Below are positions 11,350-25,700 of a DNA stretch of 64,000 bases, in pieces. How positions within the stretch are numbered: position 1 is the stretch's first letter; each line of letters opens with the position of its first letter. The notes under the pieces were generated by a model. That model had not been told where the DNA came from and made no database searches. It saw only the letters and a program-made list of their open reading frames with translations. The translations under genes were made by a program, and so were the position numbers. The DNA is from Stomorhina lunata (Eukaryota; Arthropoda; Insecta; Diptera; Rhiniidae), in NCBI GenBank assembly GCA_933228675.1, contig OW121743.1, forward strand, positions 53,507,903 through 53,571,902, given 5' to 3'.

Positions 11350-12340
11350 TCTACTATAACTTGATATTTGGCATAAAACTGGTCGTATGTGGACCGAATT
11401 CTTTCCTGCGAGGAGTACCTGGTTTCGCCACAAGGTCTTTGTTAGGTACTGTAGAGCTACCAGCTTCCACTGGATTCCCCACAGATTCTTTACTAGGTGT
11501 CGCAGAGCTACCAGCTTACACTGATTTCCCTACAGGTCTTGTACTGGATGCTGCGGATCTACCAGCTTCGCCTCGCTTGATACAGCTAGAGGAGATGCCC
11601 AATATATCTTTGGTAGAGCCGTAAATTCTCTCGAACTTAGCTACGCTTTGCCTGTGCTTCTTCCTCTAGTTCACATCGAGCAGCATAGGGTTGTTGTCAT
11701 CCATATTTTTAAGGTCAGCCAAGGAACTCCTGGTGTTGCTCTTCGCCTCGACGAATTTAATTTGGCCTGGTTTTTGCTTAATCTGTGGCGGTGCATCTTC
11801 TACAGCGTCCTGCCGAACTAACGTACCACTGAAGCCAAAGATCTTAGAGGTGATCCTGCTTTATTCTGACCCGAAGTCGATATCACAGTGATGTCGCTTT
11901 CCGTGTCGAAATCAAGCAAGATAACCTCAGAGACCTGAGTGGCGTCAGTTACAGTTACAGTCAGGTTGATCTGTCTGGGCTTCCGGAACCAGTCCGGCCG
12001 GGCTCTCCTTCACCACTGCTACCAGAGATATCAAAGAAGATCCCTTTGAACCCTAAACCGTAGTCGGTGTCACTTTGATATCGCCCTCCGTGTCCGAATC
12101 CAGAGTGGTAGCCATGGATCCGGTAGAGCAAGACTGTTTCTTCTGGGTCTCCCCGACCAGCGTATCCCGAGATCCTGAAGGAGATCCCGACTGAGATCGG
12201 TCAGAATTTGAGAATACAGTAACCTCAAATTCCGAATCCGACTCATGCGAGACGTCCGCCGGAATCTGTGTGGTTTCAGTGTTGTGTGAGGAGTCCAGAT
12301 TGTGAAATATACCCCCCCCCCCCCCCATCTCCTTCAAGTC
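11350..12340 (-). mobile_element. LINE ORF1-like region, degenerate
   Basis: The best frame (12053-12337) encodes a Ser/Asp/Glu-rich peptide with DSEFEVTVFSNSDRSQSG and LDSDTEGDIKVTPTTV. Downstream frames are broken. A second copy in the same orientation lies at 7500-7740. A 13-base poly-C run (12311-12323) lies near the start of the frame. Low-complexity acidic N-termini are common in ORF1 proteins of non-LTR elements; no zinc knuckle was found, so the assignment is inference. Confidence 0.35.
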
Positions 12341-12369
12341 AGTATTTGTCTCTCCTGATGGAGTATGTC

Positions 12370-12620
12370 CACATCTACATAGTAAAGCATTAAGCAGCAG
12401 CGGCTGCGTTGGCTAGAACATGTTGTGCGAATGGACGAAAATAAGAAAATCCAGCAAGAAAAGTGTTCGAAAAAGTGAATGTCCGAAACTTCGATGGTAA
12501 GACAAAGTAGAGGAAAATCTTTCAAAGACTGGTCTACGAAATTGGGGAATATGCTTAATAAGCTCGGCCTTTGACCTTAACAGGTTGTAAATATAGGCCA
12601 TTTAAGTAAGTTAAGTCAGT
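12370..12620 (+). mobile_element. RTE-like LINE 3' fragment
   Basis: Translation of the + strand gives LRWLEHVVRMDENKKIQQ followed, after a break, by a KSFKDWSTKLGNM-like stretch. This is the typical end of RTE/BovB-type reverse transcriptases. It is followed by AACAGGTTGTAAATATAGGC and an ATTTAAGTAAGTTAAG tail. Related tails lie at 14810 and 31370 on the other strand. Confidence 0.5.
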
Positions 12621-13690
12621 ACAAACTCGTTATATACCCTTTTAATATATGGTTGTGAAAGGTATTAATACGCGGGTATGCATATGCATCAGAATTCAAC
12701 AAAAATCCAAAAAATTAACACTATCCAATAATGTTTTTAAAACTACATATGAAATCCAAAATACTTTTTTGAAGGCCTAGAAGGATTTCATAATAATCAG
12801 TACAAAGTGCATACAGAAATTAGAATTTACAATCTCGGAGCATATAAATAAGCCAACAAACCCCAAAAAATATTTTATAAATGAACATTGCATCCACAAA
12901 CGTTTATCGTCATTTTATCATATCTAATTTAGGAAAATTAAAATACTTTTTAAAATCTATGCGGATTTTATTGCTATATGACCCAACAGTTCATTTAGAT
13001 AAAAATTGTTTTTAATAAAAAAGAAAAAAAAAACAATGATTAGTAACAGTATCAGTAGTCTGAGTTTATAATTTCACACATTCATAAACGATTTACCCAA
13101 GTAGTTATAATACCCTATACTATCATAGGTGATGCATAAAAAAGTCATTTATTAATTCTATTTAAGTATAGCCTACTCTACCATAAGAGAGAAGTATGTA
13201 TATTATAATGCACCTATCCTAGGACTGACTACTTCTCGCATAATGCCACAGAAGTTACTTTTGACTAAAAAGAAATCATATCCAAAAATTTATATGAGTC
13301 GACCCATGTATAATCTATACCAGTTCTGTAGGTTATCATCTGGTTAATCTTCTATAATGCTTTCATACTTGTAATAAAACTATTTATAAACATACAATTT
13401 ATTTTTCGTAGACATTTTTTTTTATTTTATTTCAACTTCATTGTAATCTTACCAAACTCTTCACTTTCTAGTTTCCGTTTGCAAATATAACCGTTTTTAA
13501 ATTATTTAATATATAGAAAAGCTCGTTGCTATGAAAACTCACCTATTCACCACAACCAAAAACGTAAACAAATACAGCTGATGCAACAGCTGTAAACCGC
13601 CGACATTACTTTTGTTGTTTTAGCAAATGTGAAGAATTAATTTAGTTTTTTCTCAGAATTATAGTGAAACTAAGAATTTATTATAATTCC
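12621..13690. other. Upstream spacer of the NIF3-like gene
   Basis: AT-rich, without a recognisable repeat or second gene. The last 200 bp, up to the start codon at 13701, should include the promoter and 5' UTR. No TATA box or initiator can be assigned with confidence. Confidence 0.4.
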
Positions 13691-13700
13691 AAAGAAATAA

Positions 13701-16700
13701 ATGTCAAAACAAGCCTCAAATTTTATACGTTTTTATTCCAACATGACACCTGGCTTACCACTAAAAGATGTCATTAAGCAATTGGAAACATTTGCTCCCT
13801 TGAGTTTTGCCGAGAAATGGGACAATGTGGGTTTGTTGTTGGAACCCTATAATCAGGGGTAAGTAAATATAAAACAAAAAGCTTTAGATTTTAACTAAGC
13901 AACAAAAAAGTTAAGCTTCCCTGGCTATTGTTGGGTTGTTGTAACTGCGATATTCGTAATATCGCAGAAGTGGCAGTCTTTGGTCGGAATCCAAATGTCT
14001 TTGGTCGGAATCCAAATGTCGTGGGAACGCTTATGGTTAAAAAGTAGTGCTGTTCTTTTAAGAAACAGTCCAGTCTTTATTAAAGATATTTTTATTATTT
14101 ACAGTCCCATCCAAAAAATTCTTCTCACTAACGATTTGACGGAGCGTGTAATGCAGGAAGCTGTGGACAAAAATGCTAATATGATTCTTTCCTATCATCC
14201 CCCTATATTTTCTCCTTTAAAGAGAATTACCCAAAGGTAGACTTTGAATTTATAATACATTATTTGTTAAATGTTATTAAATTGTTTGATTTTCTTGCTT
14301 CCATTAATAGAACCTGGAAAGAACGTATTGTTTCCATATGTTTGTCGAAATCTATTGCATTGTATTCTCCTCACACTGCTTGGGACGCTACATTGGGCGG
14401 CGTTAACGATTGGTTGGCCAGTGCTTTACCTTGTAAAAATAAAAAGCCCATAAAGGTAAGATATCTATAGTTTATATTGATCGTTCATATTTAACATTTG
14501 AGGTTATATTATCAAAATTATACAAAAAGTTATGGTCACCTGAAATGCAAAAAGGCATAACTACACTTTTACTTTAACTACAAGAAACATTAAATCCAAA
14601 TTTTAGAAATGGGACAACAAAGCATCAGCGATGAAAATCCTAAAAACTAAAATTATAAAAATCGTTTAGTTTTTGAGCAATTGCGAAAAAACAAAAGGTC
14701 TTAACTACAATATGAATAGTAGTAGTATAAGACTCTTACACTCACCTTTAAGTTCCGCTTAAATTGAAAACAAATTCTGAATGACTAATTGAAAACAAAT
14801 ACTTAAATGGCCTATAGTTACAACCTGTTTAGGACCTAAGGCCCTATGCTCCACTGGGAGTCAAGGATAACAGAAGAAGGCCAAAGGCATTCCCACGTTC
14901 CCAAGGCAGTCGGTTCTTCGTACCGGAACGACTCGAATTTCATGCGCTACTTTTTGTACGCATATTCTCCAATTTCGTATGCCAAGTTTTGAAAGATTTG
15001 CTTCAAATACTGTGCCAAATTTCGTCGAAATCATCCATATTTAACTATATTCCACACACCTTCCCTTCCGACAAAAATATCTAAATACTACGAAAATCAC
15101 AAAAATGCTCATAAATCTGAAGATAATTTAAAATTTTGTGGTACGTATGCAAAATTTTCAGCAATTCGGTCCATATTTGATCCGAGATTCCATACTCGTA
15201 TAATGGCTAATGAAGGAAGTGACAAATATTTACTATGTACTTGAGAAAATTAAAAAAAAAGATATTATGAACTAATTTTTATTTGAAACACTTTTTGAAG
15301 ATTTCGTCATTCCACTGTGTAATTTTGTATGAGGATTGATTGATGTAGTCAAATCAATATAAGAAAAGAAGTTTTCCAAAAATCTGATAAAATTACCTAT
15401 CAAAGTCTATTTCGACTTAAAAGAAAAATTAATACAATTATAATGTTGTTGTAACAATTGCTATATTATCAATTTGGTGTTTTGGTGTCGTGAGGATTTG
15501 TGAACTCATACAGTGGAAGTAGTACAATTACTTAGTCTTGATATCCAAACAGATCTTCCGGCCAAGAAATTTTGCTACTTCCAATGGATATGTTCACAAT
15601 TCCTCTGGACTAAGTAAAGTTGCGTTGTCAGTATAATTGAACATGTAAAGAGTATCATGAGAGCCGTGACAACATTTTGGGCAAACGTTGAGAAGTTATG
15701 CTAGAACGACTCTTGTTTTGCGCTTCAAATTATTTTCTCCTTCGGCTAAAGACGACCTACTAATACAATATTTTTGGTGGCGTATCTATGAATTTTACTT
15801 ACGTACGAGGTATGATCCAAAGGATCCTTTACATATCTTCGTGCATGCCTCAGAAGAGACTTCAACTGCGTGATGTTAAAAGTTGAATGACCTCTCCGAT
15901 GGCATCCTAAAAGGAACTGTAAGGATTGTTGCTTCCTCGTGATGATGTGGTGAGGTAAATTGCAGGCATTCTATGTAATTGTTCTTAAGGCTTTTAGACA
16001 TTTTTACATTAAGTATCACTTAACAAAGCTAACCACACTGGAGCAGGACAATTTGCCACTGGCCGGCAAATCGCTTTATAGGTAGACAATAAAGTTTCTT
16101 CATCCATTTCCCAAGTACTGTCGGCTAACACTTTGAGGACCTTGTTTCTGCATCGCATTTTATGACCGATAGTTGTGTCATGTGCTGACAAAGTAAAAAG
16201 GCTGTCGAGTGGGACACTGTCGGAATTGGTACAACGTCCACTTAGACGCCAATCATTAGTTCTATTTCTTTAGAATAGGTGGTAAATAGGGTCGATAAGG
16301 ATTTAGTTGGTTGTATCTTTAGGTTACCTGCAGTGAAGAAGTGGATGTTATTGAGATAACGATTCACCACAAGAATGTAAATGTTGGTATTTTGAGATAT
16401 GTATGTATTGAAAAAGTTTTAACTCAAATGTAATTTTGAAAGCACGCGATTTGTTAAAATAATGTAGAGTAATAAAATGACTTTACATTTTTGGGAATTT
16501 GGTAATCTCACACGCAATATTTCGATATATTAATTCAATAACTACTGCATATCGACTTGAAAACAAATAGTTTGTCATCTATATTATATTAGATTATATT
16601 AGATAATCGACTTTTTAATTCTCAGATTATATATCAGACTTTATAGACATTTTTAATTCATTATTCTATTATTTCGGTTCTATTCCCTTATCTATACAAT

Positions 16701-19700
16701 TTTTTTTAATGATATAGCAATTAAATGAATGTACTATTAACAACTTCATAAATTTTATTCAAATATCGATTAATAAAATATTTACTAGCAATTTTCTAAA
16801 GCAAAAAATTGTACAAAATTTTCAAACAATGTTTATTACTTTTTGATAAAAAAAAGATGATTTGCATTATTTTTGAAATATCATGGTTAAATTGTGGCAT
16901 CAAAACAATTAAAAGCAAATAAATTTATAAATAATTCAATGCTCTTTAAAACCCTAAATATAATCGGTTATAAAATATAACTTAATTTGCAGATAAAATG
17001 ACATTTTTAAATTAACGATAACAATTATTGATAATACTCGTTTAAACAAATCTATAATTTGTGATAATAATGTCTACAAAAACTTTATTAAAAAATCTTA
17101 AAAAATAACTTAATTTAATTAGTACAAAATTTATTTAAAAATATTATAGCTAAACTTACAAACTATAACAGAAATTTCCTAACAATTTACATTTTTGTAA
17201 AGTATGTATTTAAATTAACATTAAGTCACGTATTATTGTTCAATTTCCCTCCATCCATTTGCCCCTTTTCTACTATAGCTTTAGCTTCGGTAAATTTGAT
17301 TTCCTTAATACCTGGCTCTTCAGTCTCCTCAATACTGGTGCGACCAAAGATTTTCTTTAGCACATACAGTAAAAGTAAAGGCAACGGTGTCATCATTGAA
17401 TTGGCCACTGGCACCGCACTTGTCATATCAGCTTGTGGTTGGGGCAGTGTGAAACTTAACATAAATATAGCTATGCCGGTATTTTGTATACCCGTCTCAA
17501 TGGCTATAGTAATTGCGTCACGCGATGGCTGACGGCATATTAAAGCCATAAACCAACCAATTAAGTAGCCAATCCAGGGTAAAGCGCTGGTGGCGATAAT
17601 GATCTAAAAAGAAAGATGAGTTTTATATGTAAAGAATTTGTTATTAAATCGTTTTCTTTATTAAATATAAGTTCTGTTCTAGTTTAGATTTTAGTTCTTG
17701 TTCAGATCCTAGTTGATAATTTCGTAGAGGTTCGGAATATAGTTCAAGTTCTATTTCACTTTTTAGTTTAGAATCTATTTCAGATTTATTTTTTCAGTTT
17801 TAGTAATCAAGGCTTTAGTTCAGGTTCTAGTTCTTGCTCTATACCTTGAAGTTTTTTTTAGATTCTGGGTTAGTTTCGCTTTCAGACTCTAGTTCAGTTT
17901 CAAGTTGATGCTAACCAGGTTTAAATTCTAGTAATCCAGGGTTTAGTTTCTGTTCTAGTTCTTGTTCTATTTCAAGTTGTAGTTCATATTATTTTAAATC
18001 GAAATTAGTTAAGCTTCTAGTCCATTCCAGTAGCAGTTCAGTTTTAGGTTAGGTTTAAATTTATGCGCTAGTTTGCCGTATGGTCGTTTTGAAAACTCCA
18101 ATTCGTAAGCAACTAATTGAGACGATTATCTAATAAGAGAAAGCTAAGGCACATACACATGCTCATAAAATGTTCCTGTTCTAGTTCTTGCTCTTTTTTA
18201 AGTTCATATTATAGTAAAGTTCACATTATAGTTAAGCTTCTAGCTCATTCAGGTTCTAGGTTAGGTTTAAGTTTAGGCTCTAGTTCAGTTTAAGTTCCAA
18301 ACAAAGACTTTATAATATAAAGATGTTGCACATACATTGATTTGCAGAATGGTCGTTTTGAGAACTCCATAAAAAGAGAGTATACCGCTTTTACTCTAGT
18401 TCGGAAACAACTAATGAAAGATATTATTTAATGAGAATAAGTTTAGGCACTTACACGTGCTCATAAAATGTTTCTGTTCTAGTTCTTGCTCTTTTTTAAG
18501 TTTTAGTTCAAATTATAGTTAAGTTTCAGATTCTAGTTCAGATTTAAGTTCTAAATAGTGTATAGTTAAGCTTCTGGTTTATTCAGGTAACAGTTCAGTT
18601 CTAGGTTAGGTTTAAGTTTTGGCTCTAGTTGAGCTTAAGTTCCAAGCAAAGACTCTATAATATAAATTTGTTGTACTTCAATAAATTGTCGTTAAGAAAC
18701 TCCATAAAAAGGAAAGTATACCGCTTTTACTCTAATTCGGAAACAACTAATGGCGACGATTGTCTAATGAGAGAAAGCTAAGGTTCATGAAATGTTCCTG
18801 TTCCATAAAATGTTCCTGTTTAAGTTCTTGCTGTTTTTCAAGTTTTAGTTCATATTATAGTTAAGTTTCAGATTCTAGTTCAGATTTAAGTTCAAATTTT
18901 AAATCGAATTTAGTTAAGCCCCTATTTCATTTAGATAAAAGTTCAGTTCTATGTTAGGTTTAAGTTCTAAGCTACGGCACATACATGTGCTTGTATTTGT
19001 TTGTTTGAGCTGACGAACATTTCTAAGTTGATTTGACCAAGTTCCGACAGGTGGCGCCACTGAAAATTGTTTAAAGTTAATTAAATCGTAAACTGTGCAT
19101 TTGATCATGCTATGGTCTTAAGCAAAGTTTTTGGGGTTGGGCCGCGTAATGTTTTTAAGTTGGTTTCCGACAGGTGGCGCCACTAAAAATTTCTTAAAAT
19201 GAATTAAATCGTAAACTGTTTATTTGGTGCTATGATCTTGAGCAAAGTTGTTGCACATGAGCCGACGAAGGTTAGTAAGTAGGTATGAACAATTTGCGAC
19301 AGGTGGCGCCACTGAAAATTACATAAAATGAATTAAATCGTAAACTGTGTATTTGCTCATGCAAAGTTGTTGTGCATAAGCCGACGAAGGTTTCTAAGTT
19401 GGTGCGACGGCTTTTCGCCCGATAGTAATCTGTTCATTTGATCATGTGTTGATTGGAAAAATCAATAAAATGATTCAAATTTGTGTAATGTCTTTCTTTA
19501 ACATTTATTTTAGTTAGTAGCGCAGCAAAGCGCTCAGTGTACAGCTAGTTATATTATATTGTCTTTGTTCCAAGTTTTCTTCAAAGTTTTAATTAAAATT
19601 AAGTATTACAGGTTTTATAAAATGTTCTAGTTCTTGATATATTTGACATTTTAGTACAGATTTTAAGTTTTTGTTTTAGATTCTAGTTGAGGTTTCCGTT

Positions 19701-22700
19701 CAGATTCTAGTTAATTATATAATAATTCTTATTCTAGCGGAGTTTTCAGATTCAGGTTCTAGTTCTGATTGCGATTTAGTTCTAGGCTAGGTTAATGTTT
19801 ACTAAAGACTTTTCTATTAGAATATTCCACTTACCTTCCATGAAAACAATTTGAACATGTACGAATTAACTGTGAAAGCAAAAGCTGTTATAAATATTAT
19901 AAACATCAGCGATAAAGGCTTTAAAAGCTTCGCCATTTTGTTTGCCACCGTTGGGGCAAATTTCTGCAATGCAATGCCAATACTTAAGGGAACCACCAAG
20001 GAAAATGACATCAGTGCTATGGTCTTGTACGGAACCACCAAATTTCCATCGTGAAATATTAAAGAACCCAAAGTAAATATCCATATAGGCATCATGCCAA
20101 AGGCAGCCAAATTACTAATGGCCGTCATTGTAATAGACAAATTAAGATTACCACCCAAAATCACGGTGAATATATTCGAAGCACCACCACCAGGCGTTGA
20201 ACCGGTAAAAAATAGACCCAGTCTTAATTCGATCATATCACGAAATAATAAGTAGCCAATAAGAAAACTTAAAATAGGCATCATCACAAATTGTCCTATA
20301 AAACCAATGACCGGTCCAATGGGTTTTAACAGAATAGCCTTAAGGGCATCCAATTCCAAAACAGCGCCAAAATTGATATACAGCAAGATAACAAATATGC
20401 CAACGCATACATTAAAAATCATATCCAATTTGCCAATATTACGCATAATTATAACCTCTGCATTTTCAAAAGCTCTTTCCACAGCCATTCCTGGTCTATG
20501 TAATTCAACAATGATTTGAGAACGTCCCAAAAATAAAGCTTCCACTGTTACATTACCTGTCCATGAGGTTTGTTTCGTATTTATATCTTGGCCTTTTATT
20601 ATGTTATTTGTTAAACTTATCAGCTCCTTATCTTGTGGTAATATATGGAATTCAAAGTCAGGGCTCCAGTTGGGATCTATAAAATTTATAGTTAATTGAA
20701 GAGTGCGTATTTGTGTCATGGTCATATTGAAATAAGACTCTTCAAAGTCTACTGACCATTTGGATAAAATGGCTGCATATTCTTCCAATTCCCTGGATGT
20801 TTCATTGTTTTGTAAATTTATTGTTAAATTTTCCGGTACTTTTCCAAATACCACTAAAATATTCGCCGTTTGTACTAAAAATATCGTTAGAAAAATTTTC
20901 GTTTTAAACATTTTGTTCTTTTTTTATATTTATGTATTTACTTTTTTAAAAATTATTTATAGAGTTTAGTTTTTTACTTAATTTATATTTAAATATTCAT
21001 TGTTTTATTTATTTATTAATTTTGTCCACTGCTTAAGTTCGACTCGATTCGACCGACCACTCAATCTCGTCTGAATTGTATTTTAACAAAAATTTATTGT
21101 TTTGTTAACAAAAAGCTTTTTTTTTCTTATTTTATTCTCAAATATTGAGGTAGTTCGCCACTAGAAGTATTAACTAACATTTTTTAATCGTTTATAAACA
21201 AATTATTGATAACTCGAATTTGTTTTTGTAAAGTGAAATGTTTCAAATTTCTTTAGGTTTATCAAATATTTTTACAATATACAGGGTGGGCAAACTTGAG
21301 GTTAGGAAGTAAATTGGCTGTCAAATCATGAAATGACAAAAATTAAGCTACCATTCTATAACATTGAAAAATTTTAACCTTGGAACGCTACACTCCATTG
21401 TTTGCGTCGAAAGTTTATGGATTGGCCGTTTAAAAAACTAAACGAAAACAATCTCTTTTTCTACAAAATCATCTTAAGTGATGAGGCCCGTTTTCGGTAA
21501 AGGGAACTAAAGTATATAGGTCAAACAAAATCCTTAAACTGTCCCCGAAAAGCCATTACATCCAAAGAAAGAGGCCGTATTGTGCGGTTTATAGTCGGGT
21601 GACATCATCGGATCGTTTTTTTTTTTTCAATAAGCAAGAAAACGCAGACATCGTGAATTCTCAAACGAGTATAAAAGATTTTTTGTGACCACTTCCTAAC
21701 AGAGACCGGAGATCGTTTTATTTTTTAAATCCATCAAGTATAAATATCATTGCCTATGAAAATTTATTTTCATTTCGATCGAAAAATAAAAAAAGATGGA
21801 TTTATATTTGAAATATAAATATCCCTCATGATGAAAATTTTAAATATCTATAACGATAAATATCCGAACAGAAAAATATTTTATTGATTGTTTTATTTTT
21901 GAACTTCTGTTTTGACTTTGAAAAAATAAAATGTTTATGAAATTTTAAAATTTTCAACAATGAATGTATGAATGTTTACAAATTATTGCAATTCTTTAGG
22001 ACATCGAAGTTAAAGATAATAGTTCTAATGGGAACTATTGGTGGTTTCTTTGATTCGCGTCGCTATTTCCAAAAACAAAATAACTTTTAAACGTTTTAAA
22101 CGCACTTAGACAACGACCATTTGTTGCCCAAACCCATTTCAATATAAAATTTGCAACAATAATTGAATTTATTGCTATTTAAACGTCCTAAAGATGTTTT
22201 ATACACGGACAAATACAGAAATAAAATTTGAATTTTTTCTATCAAAATTTATTTTCATCGGATGAAAAAAGATGAAAATAATTTTGAACTGTACTGATAA
22301 ATATCCCAAACGATTTTTTTATATTTTATTTTCATCGGATTGAAAAAAGGAACAAAATTTTTGAACAAATAAAAATCATGATGGATTTTTAATATTTTTT
22401 TAAACTTCAATGATTGTTTTTTTATGGATTAAAACATGAAAATATTGTTTTAAAAGTATTAAAATCTGGTCTCTGCTTCCTAACCTCAAATTTGACCACC
22501 CTTTATTACTACCAAGAATTTTTGAGTACCTCTCGTTTGGTTTTTTTTTTTCTTTATCTTCTTAACTCTTCATAAAATCAGAAAAGTGGAAAATTTTTAA
22601 TTTTTCCTGGTAAGGAAATAAGTGTAATTGTTTTATTACACTGCTACCAAATGTTAATAACACCTAATATTTTAAGTTTAATCCAAATGTGAAATCAGAA

Positions 22701-25700
22701 TGGTCAAAAGTTAAACTGTTTTTGAGATAACACATTTCCATATTAGGCGCTTAGAAAACTAATATGTGGCCTTACAGAAAGCAATGCATCTATTACGAGT
22801 GATTGTTTGGTGAGGCTTGTGTAGCGAAAGAGTAATTGAACCATATTTCTTCCAAAACGAGGACGGCATAACCATAACAGGCAATATAACACCATGATAA
22901 CCAATTTTTTGTGCTGGCTTTTGAAGGGGTTTAGTTTCAACAACTTGCCACACATCTCATGCTACAATAGATATATTGCGTTGGGGTACCAGTCACGGAA
23001 AATAATCCGATATGTAATGAAAATTTATCGTTTTCAAATCGATCGATTTCTGATGTATTTTTGAAATAATTTTGAATTATTTCACAAAAAAAAAAATTAA
23101 AATTTGGGTTTTAATTTTAACTGATATCTTATCTTTTATTTTGGTTTGAATTTTTTGTGAAAATGGGGAATATTATCTCAAAAACATATCTGAAAACGAT
23201 CGATTTCAGGTTTACTTGATCAGCTTTTCTTTAAATTTCTTTTGAACCTGCATTCACGTTCACAAACGTTCATCAGTTTTCATTTTCTTTTCCTTAAATT
23301 TCATACAAATTTTCAAAATTTTCGTAAACTTGATAGTACGGTCAGGTTTGCTCAATTTTAATTCTGTCAGTTTTTTCTCATACAAATTCAAGACTTGATA
23401 AGCCAAACCTGACTAATGTAAAAGTAGACTAAATTTAAACTTTTTAAATTTAAACTTTTAAATGGTTCACCCGACACATGGCGTTAGTAAAAAAAAATCT
23501 GGCGTTAGTAAGTAAAAATCTCTTTTCTGACCCTAGCACAAGAAACCAATAAACGACCGTTGTCGAAGAGTTGCAAAACAACACAAATTACGGCCAAATC
23601 CGAAGTGACTGGCAGAAAGTTTTTGCTGTTTATTAAGATTAGAATAGAAAGGGTTCCATCACAACAACGACAGGTCATTTAAATATTTGATGACCCATCA
23701 AAAACTGACAGAACTTTGGCTTTATGATGCATAGCCCTAACATTGCACCGTCTGTCTGACTGTTATGCTTTGGTCTCTGCAATTTTTATACCGAAAGTTT
23801 TCTATAAACAACTTTTATACCGAAAGTTTTCTATAAACAACTTTTATACCGAATGTTTTCTATAAACAACTTTTATACCGAAAATTTTCTATAAAAAATT
23901 TTATACCGAAAATTTTCTATAAAAAATTTTATACCGAAAATTTTCTATAAAAAAATTTTATACCGAAAATTTTCTATAAAAAAATTTTATACCGAAAATT
24001 TTCTATAAAAAAATTTTATACCGAAAATTTTCTATAAAAAAATTTTATACCGAAAATTTTCTATAAAAAAATTTTATACCGAAAATTTTCTATAAAAAAA
24101 TTTTATACCGAAAATTTTCTATAAAAAAATTTTATACCGAAAATTTTCTATAAAAAAATTTTATACCGAAAATTTTCTATAAAAAATTTTTATACCGAAA
24201 ATTTTTTATAAAAAATTTTTAGGTCGAAAATTTTCTATAAAAAATTTTTAGAACTGAAAATTTTCTATAAACAATTTTTAGATCGAAAATTTTCTATAAA
24301 AAATTTTTAGAACCGAAAATTTTCTATAAAAAATTTTTATACCGAAAATTTTTAGGTCAAAAATTTTCTATAAAAAATTTTTAGATCGAAAATTTTCTAT
24401 AAAAAATTTTTAGAACCGAAAATTTTCTATAAAAAATTTTTAGATCGAAAATTTTCTATAAAAAATTTTTAGAACCGAAAATTTTCTATAAAAAAATTTT
24501 ATACCGAAAATTTTCTATAAAAAAATTTTATACCGAAAATTTTCTATAAAAAAATTTTATTCTGAAAATTTTCTATAAAAAATTTTTATTCCGAAAGTTT
24601 TCAATAAAAAAATTCTATACCGAAAAAAAAATTCTATAAAAAATGTTTATACCAAAAATTTGCTATGTATGTATATACCGAAAACTTTTTAGAAAAAATG
24701 TTTACTTAAAGTTTTCTATAAAAAAATTTTATACCGAAAATTTTCTATAAAAAAATTTTATATCGAAAACTTTTATATTATACTGAACATTTTCTATAAA
24801 AAATTGTTATGCCAAAAATTTTCTATAAAAAATTTTTATAACAAAAATTTTCTATAAAAAATTTTTATACCAAAAATTTTCTATAAAAAATTTTTATACC
24901 GAAAATTTTCTATAAAAAATTTTTATACCAAAAATTTTCTATAAAATTTTTTATATCGAAAATTTTCTATAAAAAAATTTTATACCGAAAATTTTCTATA
25001 AAAAAATTTTACAAAAAAATAAATTTACCAAAATTTTTCTATACAAAATTTTTATACCAAAATTTTTCTATAAAATATTTGTATTTTAAAAATTTTCCTT
25101 AAAAAATTTGTATATCAAAAATTTTCCTTAAAAAACTTCTATATTAAAAATTTTCCTTAAAAAATTTTTATACCGAAAATTTTCTATAAAAAAATTTTAT
25201 ACCAAAAATTTTCTATAAAAAATTTTTATACCGAAAATTTTCTATAAAAAAATTTTATATCGAAAATTTTCTATAAAAAATTTTTGAACCGAAAATTTTC
25301 TATTAAAAAAATTAAAATTTTTGGTACAAAAAAAATCCAATAAAAAATGTTTATACCGAAAATTTTCTATAAAAAATGTGTATACCGAAAATTTTCGATA
25401 AAAACTGTTAATACCGAAAATTTTCTATAAAAATTTTTATAACGAAAATTTTCTATTAAAGATTTTTATACCGAAAATTTTACAACAAAAATAAATTTTT
25501 TTATAACAAAATTTTAAACCGAAAATATTCTATAAAAAATTTCATACCGAAAATTTTCTATAAAATATTTTTATATTAAAAATTTGTGTATCGAAAATTT
25601 TCTATAAAAAATTTTTATACCGAAAATTTTCTATAAAAAATTTTTACACCGAAAATTTTCTATAAAAAATTTTTACACCGAAAATTTCCTATAAAAAATT

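Larger units (their letters stand above)
21282..22503 (+). mobile_element. Tc1/mariner relic carrying a hAT insertion
   Basis: The left end CAGGGTGGGCAAACTTGAGG and the inverted right end AAGGGTGGTCAAATTTGAGG continue with TTAGGAAGT. TA flanks both (21280-21281, 22504-22505). A 776-bp hAT element (21700-22475) has landed in the right terminal repeat, splitting it. Without that insert the mariner is about 440 bp. Confidence 0.7.
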
